From NCBI GenBank assembly GCA_039805565.1, contig JBDLTZ010000101.1, positions 1 through 47,346 of the forward strand: 47,346 nucleotides of DNA, read 5' to 3'. The notes beneath the pieces are model-generated. The model searched no databases, was not told the DNA's origin, and saw only the letters and a program-made list of their open reading frames with translations. This stretch comes from CALJIC01 sp039805565 (GTDB lineage Bacteria; Chloroflexota; Chloroflexia; Chloroflexales; Roseiflexaceae). A program made the translations under genes and the position numbers. Shown here one piece after another: positions 24,654 to 31,462 of this stretch (positions within the stretch are counted from its first letter, which is position 1; every line of letters begins with the position of its first letter).

Positions 24654-25481
24654 ATGACCAACGGAGAGAGCGAGAGCACGCCGATCCTGACCCCCGAGCA
24701 GTTCGCGGGGTATATCGAGCGCCGCCTCGTCCTGAACGACGACGAGATCGAGGTCCTGGGCCGCGAGGGCATCACGCTGCGCCTCAAGGTCCGCGGGCGT
24801 GAGGTTGCCTCCGATCTCAGCGCCACCTATGCCGCCTACACCCGCAACCCGGCGCAGCTCGATGCGATCGCGCGCGGCTACGTGCGCGTCCTGCTCGGCG
24901 AGCTGCCTGATCGCTCCGAGCGCAGCTTCGAGTCGCGTGCGCGGCGCATCATGCCGATGCTCAAGCCGATCGAGCTGCTCGTGATGGTGAGCGAGCGCAA
25001 GGTCCCGATGATCGCCTACCGCGACTTCATCGCCGACCTTATTATCACGTACGTGATCGACGAGAAGAACAGCGTCGCGTACATCAACGAGGAGCAGCTC
25101 GACCGCTGGGGTATCACGGTGCAGGAGCTGCACGACCAGGCGGTTGAGAACCTGCGCCGCCGCACGGGCGAGCGGGTGCGCTTCACCACGGTGGGGGAGG
25201 GAGAGCAGCAGCTCTTTATCTTCAACAGCGGTGATGGCTACGACGCGACGCGCCTGCTGCTGACTGACATACTGGCTGAGTGGGCGCGTGGCCTGCCAGG
25301 GCGGCTCGTGATCGGCATTCCGAACCGCGATTTCCTGATCGCCCTGAGTGATACAAACCAGGACATCCTGCGTGGTGTCGCGGCTCAAGTCCAGGCCGAC
25401 GCGGCTCAGCGAGATCACAGCCTGACAGACCAGCTCTTCACACTGGTTGGTGGTGCTGTGCGCGAGTATGAGTGGGAGTAG
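24654..25481 (+). CDS. DUF1444-like protein
   Basis: A 275-residue soluble protein. It resembles the DUF1444 (YtpQ-like) family in its order of elements: an N-terminal helical part, IMPMLKPIELL, a central region with DEKNSVAYINEEQLDRWGIT, then FNSGDGYDATRLLL and LVIGIPNRDFLIALSD. The role of the family is unknown. ATG at MTNGESE has AGGGA some 9 nt upstream. It follows purL by 84 bp on the same strand. Confidence 0.7.
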   Translation: MTNGESESTPILTPEQFAGYIERRLVLNDDEIEVLGREGITLRLKVRGREVASDLSATYAAYTRNPAQLDAIARGYVRVLLGELPDRSERSFESRARRIMPMLKPIELLVMVSERKVPMIAYRDFIADLIITYVIDEKNSVAYINEEQLDRWGITVQELHDQAVENLRRRTGERVRFTTVGEGEQQLFIFNSGDGYDATRLLLTDILAEWARGLPGRLVIGIPNRDFLIALSDTNQDILRGVAAQVQADAAQRDHSLTDQLFTLVGGAVREYEWE

Positions 25482-25576
25482 GCAGAGGACCTTCCCGCCT
25501 GCCCGGGTAACGCAAGGCCGGTCACGTGCCCGTCCGGCACCACATGGTGCGCGGCCGGCGACGAGAGGGGCACAAG

Positions 25577-26311
25577 ATGGAGCTCGGAGTCGTTCTCTTC
25601 ACCGTCGGCGCCTACGGCCTTGCGCTCTACGTCGGCTGGCAGACGCGGGCGGCGAACTTTGTCGTCGCGCTCCTCGGTGGGCACCTGGCCGTGCTAGCCT
25701 CGCCGCTGTGGCAGATGCTCTATGGCTTCAGCTATGACCCCGCGCTGTCGACGATGTACACTTGGGTGCGCTCGGATGACGTAAGCCACTCACTGCCCTG
25801 GCCGGTGTTCATCGGCGGCTGGATCATGATCTTGCCGGCCGTGGTCATCTTCTACCTGTACCGGCGGCGGTGGTGGTTCTCCGGCTATCTCACCGGGCTT
25901 CTGACCCTCGGGCTGTTCGTGCTCTACCATCTGCTTGTAGAGACGCTGGGGATACGCGCGGGCTGGTGGCGCTACGCCGCCGACACATCCCTCCCGCTTG
26001 GGGTCTCGACGGTCATGCTGGCCGCGCTGATGAACGGCTTGCTGTCACTCGGTATGCTCACAGCACTCGTTCTGACGCGTCACTACGCTCCGGGTAGCCT
26101 GCTCCTCTTCCTGCTGCCGGTGCCGCTCGCGCTCGTGCTTCTGATCCACGGGTTGCTGGGCGCGCCGCTCTACACTGTGCTCCTGCTCCGGGCACAGTCC
26201 TGGGCGGGTGTGATCGGCATGATCGGGACGCTCGGGCTGCTGGCGTGGGGGGCGCATATTGTGGCGAGCGGGCTAGCACAGCAGCGGGACGTGGGCCAGC
26301 CCGCGCTGTAG
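25577..26311 (+). CDS. Polytopic membrane protein of unknown function
   Basis: A 244-residue protein with about seven hydrophobic helices and short loops. It contains no motif I can assign; the loop with RYAADTSLPLG lies between helices four and five. GAGAGGGG sits 6 nt before the ATG, whereas the longer frame's ATG has none. It is 95 bp after the DUF1444-like gene, possibly co-transcribed. Confidence 0.65.
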   Translation: MELGVVLFTVGAYGLALYVGWQTRAANFVVALLGGHLAVLASPLWQMLYGFSYDPALSTMYTWVRSDDVSHSLPWPVFIGGWIMILPAVVIFYLYRRRWWFSGYLTGLLTLGLFVLYHLLVETLGIRAGWWRYAADTSLPLGVSTVMLAALMNGLLSLGMLTALVLTRHYAPGSLLLFLLPVPLALVLLIHGLLGAPLYTVLLLRAQSWAGVIGMIGTLGLLAWGAHIVASGLAQQRDVGQPAL

Positions 26312-26329
26312 CCAAGCTCGTGAAGTGGC

Positions 26330-28216
26330 CTACAGCGCTGAGCTGCGCTTCAAAACCACAAGAGTGATGTCGTCGGTCTGGGCCGCGCCGGCCGCAAAGG
26401 TGGTCACTGCGTCGATGATGCGGCTCACGATCTCGTCGGGCGAGAGGTGGTGCGCATGCCGCAGCACCTCGATCAGCCGCTCCTCGTCGAACAGCTGCCG
26501 CGCGCTGTTCATCGCCTCGGTCACCCCATCGGTGTACAGCACCAGCACGTCGCCCGGGCCTATCTGCGTCGAGCGCTGCTCGAAGCGTGGCTCGGGAACG
26601 ATACCCAGCACGATCCCCTGGGCGTGCAGGCTCTCGACCTCGCCCGTCTCCGCGCGGTACAGCAGCGGGTAGTTGTGCCCCCCGTTGGCGTAGGTGAAGC
26701 TGTGGTCGACGAGATCAAGGATTCCGTAGAAGCAGGTCACGAACAGGCCGCTGCGGGCGTCCTCCAGTATCAGCCGGTTCGCCTGCTCCAGCACCTGGTC
26801 TGGGAGGCGCCCATCGCTCGCCGTGGCGCGGATCAGCGTGCGCGACAGCACCATGAACAGCGAGGCCGGCACGCCCTTGTCGGTGACATCGGCGATCACT
26901 ATCCCGAAGCGACCTGGCGGCTCCTCTCGCGGCTCTGCCCGGGGCGCGCTGACGCGTGGCGAGCCTCGGCCGGTGCGCCACCACTCGGTCTGGGCATCGC
27001 GCTTCTCCGGAGCATCGGGCGGCGGCTCGCCGGCCCGCCCCAGCTTGATGAAGTCGTAGAAGTCCCCGCCGACCTGACGTGCGGCGCGGTAGAACGCGCA
27101 GATGGCATACCCTGGGATGACTGGGCAGGCGTCAGGCAGGAAGCTCGCTTGGATGGCGCGCGCGAGATCCAGCTCCTGCTCGAGGCGCTGGCGGGCCAGT
27201 GCTTCCTGGTGCAGCCTCTCGCGCTCCAGCGTCTGCGCCAGTTGGGTACCAAGGAGCGCCAGGAGCTGCGCCTCGTCCATCAGGAAGTGGCGCGGCGCGG
27301 CTGTGTTGACCATCAGCGTGCCGATGGGGGCCCCACCGAGCTCCACGCTCAGCGCCAGGTGGCCCCGGAACTGCTGCTGCTTCAAGAGCGGTGGCAGATC
27401 GTCGAGCGCGTCTACCTCGAGGCGCGCGCTGCTCTCGGGCAGGTACCAGAGGTGAGGGTTCACGGCGTCCAGTACGGCCGGGAGCGTGGAGTCAGCTGGG
27501 AGCCGCCAGCCGTGGGCGGCCACGAGGACTGCGCGCCCGGCCGCCTCGTCGGCCTCGACGTAGGCGCAGGCATCGGCCTCGAGCAATCGCGCCCCCACAC
27601 GCACCAGCCGCTGCAGCGCCGGCTCGAGCGACTCGGCGCCGAGAAGCTCGTGCGAGAGCTTCAGCAGCGCGGCCTGCTCGTGCACCCGCCGCACTTTCAC
27701 CTGATCGTGCAGACGCACGCGGGCGATAGCGGTGCCGATGAGGTAGCCGATCGCCGAGAGGAGCTGGAGCTGCGCGGGGGTGAAGCGGCCGAACTCGGTG
27801 GTGGCAATGTTGAGGATGCCGAGCACGTCATCGCCGCTGTGGAGCGGGACAGAGGCGTGCTGCACAAGCGAGCGCTTGTCCCCTACAGCGTAGCGTAGGC
27901 GGCTGCACCGCACGACGGTGATGGATTTGTTGAGCTTCCCCTTGCCGCAGAGGTCCTGACAGGTACAGTCGCCTGACCAGGGCGCGCCGGGGTAGGTGAT
28001 AGCTGGCGGTAAGTCATGGCGCGCAGCGAGGCGATACCCCCCGCTCTCATCCCGCAGGAATACCCAGCCGCTCTGCAGACCCATGAGCTCCACAACGTGA
28101 GGCAGCGCAGACTCAAGCACCTCGCGCAGATCCAGGGCACGGTTCAAAATCTGCGCCAGTGTGTTCAAGGTGGACAGTTCGACGAGCCGCCGCTGCGAGT
28201 CCGGCAGTGCGGGCAC
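26330..28216 (-). CDS. GAF-GAF-SpoIIE serine phosphatase with a four-Cys GAF motif
   Basis: A 628-residue soluble regulator. GAF1 about 25-170 contains C84, C86, C90 and C104, which could hold a metal or Fe-S centre; GAF2 is about 185-340; a short helix (LEQELDLARAIQASFLP) leads to a PP2C/SpoIIE domain with QVGGDFYDF, IADVTDKGVPA, GGHNYPLL and YTDGVTEA. A Pro/Arg-rich insertion of about 45 residues interrupts the phosphatase domain before FGIVIADV. Such proteins control anti-anti-sigma partner switching. GTG overlaps the stop of the methyltransferase gene by one base (TAGTG), so translation is coupled. Confidence 0.9.
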   Translation of the reverse strand: MPALPDSQRRLVELSTLNTLAQILNRALDLREVLESALPHVVELMGLQSGWVFLRDESGGYRLAARHDLPPAITYPGAPWSGDCTCQDLCGKGKLNKSITVVRCSRLRYAVGDKRSLVQHASVPLHSGDDVLGILNIATTEFGRFTPAQLQLLSAIGYLIGTAIARVRLHDQVKVRRVHEQAALLKLSHELLGAESLEPALQRLVRVGARLLEADACAYVEADEAAGRAVLVAAHGWRLPADSTLPAVLDAVNPHLWYLPESSARLEVDALDDLPPLLKQQQFRGHLALSVELGGAPIGTLMVNTAAPRHFLMDEAQLLALLGTQLAQTLERERLHQEALARQRLEQELDLARAIQASFLPDACPVIPGYAICAFYRAARQVGGDFYDFIKLGRAGEPPPDAPEKRDAQTEWWRTGRGSPRVSAPRAEPREEPPGRFGIVIADVTDKGVPASLFMVLSRTLIRATASDGRLPDQVLEQANRLILEDARSGLFVTCFYGILDLVDHSFTYANGGHNYPLLYRAETGEVESLHAQGIVLGIVPEPRFEQRSTQIGPGDVLVLYTDGVTEAMNSARQLFDEERLIEVLRHAHHLSPDEIVSRIIDAVTTFAAGAAQTDDITLVVLKRSSAL

Positions 28217-28869
28217 TAGTCTTTCTTCCGGCAGAACCCGACCCCGTCCCGGATCGGGATAATGACCGACTCCAGCTCAGGGTGCTCCATGATGGCGCGG
28301 TTGAATTCCTGGATGCCGCGAACCGTCGGCGCCGCGTCGTCCTCGAGGACGAGCGCGTTGCACAGCACGTTGTCCGCAATCAGGATACCGCCCGGCCGCA
28401 GGCGTGGCAGACACATCTCGAGGGCCTTCAGTGCGTCGTGCTCGCCCTCGAAGTGGCGCAGGATATCGAGGAAGATCAGGTCGTACGTCCCCTCGAGCGT
28501 GCCGATAGTGCTGAACCACTCACCCTCGATCTGGACGAAGTGCTCGCCGTACCCGGCCCGATCCACGTAGTTTCGCGCGCGGGCGATGCGCTCGGGGTTG
28601 CGCTCGATCGCCGTCAGGCGTCCCCCCTGGGCCGAAATGGCCTTGAGCAACCAGAGGGCGGCGTAGCCGGTGGCTGTGCCGATCTCGAGCGCCTCGCGCG
28701 CCCCGCTGCTACGGGCGAGCAGGTAGAGCAGTTGGCCCTCGACCGGGCCTACGAGCGGCCAGCCGTGGAGACGCCCTTCCTGCTCGAGTTCGGTGAGCAC
28801 TTGCGGCCTCGGCGTCATCAGATCGGAAAGGTAATCTTCGATCGCAATATTCGTAATGTCGTCACGCAT
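28216..28869 (-). CDS. SAM-dependent O-methyltransferase (catechol-OMT-like)
   Basis: A 217-residue class I methyltransferase of the Methyltransf_3 family. Motif I is ALEIGTATGYAALWLL; an acidic residue AIERNPE binds the ribose; YDLIFLDI and GGILIADNVL hold metal-site Asp/Asn; the end GVGFCRKK is typical. GAGGAAG lies just before the ATG at MRDDIT, which decides against the longer start. Translationally coupled to the GAF/SpoIIE gene, although a small-molecule substrate linking the two is not evident. A -10 (TACAAT, 28914-28919, minus strand) with poor -35 lies upstream. Confidence 0.88.
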   Translation of the reverse strand: MRDDITNIAIEDYLSDLMTPRPQVLTELEQEGRLHGWPLVGPVEGQLLYLLARSSGAREALEIGTATGYAALWLLKAISAQGGRLTAIERNPERIARARNYVDRAGYGEHFVQIEGEWFSTIGTLEGTYDLIFLDILRHFEGEHDALKALEMCLPRLRPGGILIADNVLCNALVLEDDAAPTVRGIQEFNRAIMEHPELESVIIPIRDGVGFCRKKD

Positions 28870-29022
28870 ATGCTTCCTCCTGGTGCGTCCCGACCCTGGT
28901 AATTTAGAGCTCGATTGTACCACACTTTATCAGGACACGCTGCGTTATTTTGCCATTCCAATCACGAAAAACGCCCTCTTGCATGTGTCCGGAGCGCTGT
29001 GCAGGCCGGCACTTCCCATCCG

Positions 29023-29051
29023 TTGACATGCGTATTCGATAGCACTATCAT
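29023..29051 (+). promoter_or_regulatory. Promoter of the esterase gene
   Basis: TTGACA (29023-29028), 17 bp, TATCAT (29046-29051). The start site would lie about 36 nt before the esterase ATG. Confidence 0.75.
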
Positions 29052-29093
29052 AGAACGACAGCCTGAGCATAATTGAAAAAGAACGCATATCTC

Positions 29094-29813
29094 ATGCACC
29101 GTGCCTATCATCGCTGGGACAGCCACACGCTCGGCCGATCCATGGAGTTGCTTGTATTTGGCCACGCAGGGGCACCTGTGCTGGTCTTCCCGACATCAGA
29201 GGGGCGCTTCTACGAGTATGAGGACCGCGGCATGGTCCATGCTTTGGCCGAGCAGATTGAGCAGGGGTGGTTCCAGCTCTACTGCGTGGATAGCATCGAC
29301 TCCGAGAGCTGGTTCTGCACGTGGGCTCACCCGCATGGGCGCCTCACCCGCCACGACCAGTACGAGCGCTACATCCTTGATGAGGTCCTGCCCTTCATCT
29401 CTTCACAGAACCCCAACCCCTACCTGATCGCCCACGGCTGCTCTCTCGGCGCCAGCCACGCCATGCTCATCGCTCTGCGGTATCCGGAGCGCTTCAACCG
29501 TGTGGTCTCACTCTCCGGGTATTTCAACATGCGCTACTTCCTGGACGGCTACGACCACCCCGAGGTGTACCTCCACAACCCGCTGGACTTCATCGGGGGT
29601 ATCCAAGATGACGAGCTTGTGAATAAGCTGCGCCGGCTTGATATTGTCATGGCCATCGGCAAGGAAGATGAGGGGGCGTGGACCAATGCCGAGCTGTCGA
29701 GCCAGCTGTGGGGCAAGGGGATCTGGCACGCTATGCGCTGGTGGGATGGCTGGGCACACGACTGGCCCTACTGGCGCCAGATGATACCACTCTATATCGG
29801 AGGCACCTTGTGA
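29094..29813 (+). CDS. Esterase D/antigen-85-like alpha/beta hydrolase
   Basis: A 239-residue cytosolic esterase of the putative-esterase family (PF00756 type). The nucleophile elbow is HGCSLGASHAM, with the Ser near residue 121; an N-terminal HRWDSHTLGRSMELLVFGHAG is the usual family start, which is why the ATG is preferred over a TTG seven codons upstream. The late Trp-rich WWDGWAHDWPYWRQMIP carries the likely catalytic His. There is no signal peptide and no ribosome site. Confidence 0.85.
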   Translation: MHRAYHRWDSHTLGRSMELLVFGHAGAPVLVFPTSEGRFYEYEDRGMVHALAEQIEQGWFQLYCVDSIDSESWFCTWAHPHGRLTRHDQYERYILDEVLPFISSQNPNPYLIAHGCSLGASHAMLIALRYPERFNRVVSLSGYFNMRYFLDGYDHPEVYLHNPLDFIGGIQDDELVNKLRRLDIVMAIGKEDEGAWTNAELSSQLWGKGIWHAMRWWDGWAHDWPYWRQMIPLYIGGTL

Positions 29814-29835
29814 TGTGCCCTGGAATGCGCACCCC

Positions 29836-31050
29836 CTACGCGACCCCCTCAAGCCGGCGCACGAGACTCGCCACCAGCAGCGAGGCACGCTCGAGCACGG
29901 CCTCGTCTATCTGATCTGCGGAGTCGTCTGCCATGTGTCTTAGGGGAATATGGCCTCTGCCGTCAAGGCATGTGATGGTGAGGGTTCGCATCCCTGCGTC
30001 CCGCAGTCTACCGGCAAGTGTCTGGCCGTCCCGATAGACCTGTGGCAGAGCCTCTACACGCGCCTCGGCTGCCGCGAGACGTGCCTGCTCTAGCAGCAGT
30101 ACGTCTGCGCCTCTGCCACGCGGGCCGTCGCCCTCGCGGACGTAGCATAGATCTCCAACCCCCAGCCCCTCGAGGCTGACGAACAGCGTCGTCTCACTGT
30201 CGAAAGGGTAGCGCTGCAGCAGATTGTGAAGGCCCCTGCCGCTTCCAGACGAGCCAAGTGCTACCGCCCACAGCTCGACGGTTCCGAGCGTGCTGGTGCT
30301 CTCAGCTACGGTGAGCAGAACGGCGAGCGCACCAGCGTGGCTGACGGCGCCAGGCGAGTATGGCCTGCGTGCCGCAAGGATCTCGAGCGTTGCCGTCAGG
30401 AGGAGGTAGAGCACCGGTAGGGCTTGGAGATACCACAGCACGCGGCGTACCTCCAGCGGTAGATCAGTGATGCCGAGCAGAGCGAGCAGGAGTATGGCAC
30501 AACAGGCCGCGAGGCGCCCGACGTGCTGACGCCCGTTTGTGATGAGCACGCGTGCGGCCGCGCCAAGCGCCGGCAGCGAGTCGAGCGGCGCAAGGAGCAC
30601 CACACGCCAGCGCCGCGACTTGTCTGATGCTCGTGTGGCGACGACATTCTGGCTAGCGAGACGCTGCCCCAGCAGCGGGGTTCCCTGGCGTCGCAGCAGA
30701 CATGCCGCTGCCACGGTAGACCACATGGCTAGCAACAGTGACGGCAGCGGCTGCCAGAAGTAGAGAAGCACCCCAAACAGTTCCAGCACACCCAGTGTCA
30801 GCCCGTCCCACCCCTGGGAACGAGTGACACGAAACGGGTCAGCCGACACGAGCATTCCTGCCCGACGAAGGCGACCATCGAGGTAAGCGGCAGCCTTGGC
30901 CTCCGCGAGCGATGTCGGAGGCCGAGGACCTATCTCGCCTGCGATCCGCAGCATCGCTACATGAGGTTCCTCACGTAGCCGGCGGCCTGGGCGTGGCAAC
31001 TGTCCATCGCTCTGATCGGGTAGGCGCCGATTGTAGCGCGCGTCACTCAT
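29836..31050 (-). CDS. Degenerate M28-like membrane protein (pseudo-peptidase)
   Basis: A 404-residue protein. The start recalls M28 aminopeptidases (HVAMLRIAGEIGPRPPTSLAEAKAAAYL), two helices follow near 90-115, and then NVVATR...RRWRVVLLAPLDSLPALGAA, where an active M28 would have AHYDS and GAxDN. The expected GxEE site reads ALGSSGSGRGL. The end (HMADDSADQIDEAVLERASLLVASLV) again fits M28. Several zinc ligands are therefore missing, although the fold seems kept. Two more helices lie near 185-225. ATG at MSDARYN is provisional; a GTG five codons upstream is possible and no ribosome site is seen. Confidence 0.7.
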   Translation of the reverse strand: MSDARYNRRLPDQSDGQLPRPGRRLREEPHVAMLRIAGEIGPRPPTSLAEAKAAAYLDGRLRRAGMLVSADPFRVTRSQGWDGLTLGVLELFGVLLYFWQPLPSLLLAMWSTVAAACLLRRQGTPLLGQRLASQNVVATRASDKSRRWRVVLLAPLDSLPALGAAARVLITNGRQHVGRLAACCAILLLALLGITDLPLEVRRVLWYLQALPVLYLLLTATLEILAARRPYSPGAVSHAGALAVLLTVAESTSTLGTVELWAVALGSSGSGRGLHNLLQRYPFDSETTLFVSLEGLGVGDLCYVREGDGPRGRGADVLLLEQARLAAAEARVEALPQVYRDGQTLAGRLRDAGMRTLTITCLDGRGHIPLRHMADDSADQIDEAVLERASLLVASLVRRLEGVA

Positions 31051-31151
31051 ATTGTTATCGCACACTCGGGGCTAAAATACACGCGCTCTGATGCATCATA
31101 CTAGTACCAGTACCTTTTTATCGCGGTACCAAACAGCCATTGTAGCAACAG

Positions 31152-31164
31152 TGCCACTATGGCA
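31152..31164. promoter_or_regulatory. TGCCA-CTA-TGGCA palindrome before the pilin gene
   Basis: A perfect 5-bp dyad with a 3-bp centre lies 66 bp before the pilin ATG, within a possible promoter (TTGTAG, 17 bp, CATGAT). A candidate operator. Confidence 0.35.
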
Positions 31165-31229
31165 TGATTGTGGTGCGGCGACCTCCATCGACGCAGTACA
31201 ACATCCAAACCACAGAGGAGGTGACCAAC

Positions 31230-31388
31230 ATGCTTCGCAGCTTCTTTGCCAAGGAAGAGGGCCAGGGTCTCGTCGAGTACGCGCTTATTCTCGTGCTCAT
31301 CGCTATTGTTGTCATTGGTATTCTGACCCTCCTGGGCAGCAAGGTGAGCCAGGTCTTCAGCCAGATCAACAGCGGTCTGTCGAAGTAA
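31230..31388 (+). CDS. Flp/Fap-type pilin
   Basis: A 52-residue prepilin. After MLRSFFAKEEGQ comes GLVEYALILVLIAIVVIGILTLL, the Flp signature with the essential Glu in the hydrophobic helix. TadV-type processing is expected just before or at the Gly of GLVEYAL. GAGGAGGTG lies just before ATG. No tad/rcp export genes are in the window, so the pilus machinery must be elsewhere. It has its own strong terminator. Confidence 0.92.
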   Translation: MLRSFFAKEEGQGLVEYALILVLIAIVVIGILTLLGSKVSQVFSQINSGLSK

Positions 31389-31407
31389 CCATCACCAATC
31401 CTCGGCA

Positions 31408-31447
31408 ATAACAGCGCCCCGCCATCTGTGGCGGGGCGCTGTTATTG
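31408..31447. terminator. Strong bidirectional terminator after the pilin
   Basis: A perfect 18-bp stem (31408-31425 with 31430-31447) with a TCTG tetraloop lies between convergent genes. The stem ends in AATAA/TTATT and GTTT follows, so it works for the pilin; on the opposite strand it would end the secreted-protein gene. Confidence 0.9.
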
Positions 31448-31462
31448 TTTACAGGGTGTCGA

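Noticed and set aside
23520..25418. 632-codon open frame on the minus strand
   Set aside because: Antisense to the purL end and the DUF1444-like gene; no ribosome site or recognisable domain.
26447..27898. 483-codon plus-strand frame opposite the GAF/SpoIIE gene
   Set aside because: Shadow frame of a certain phosphatase gene.
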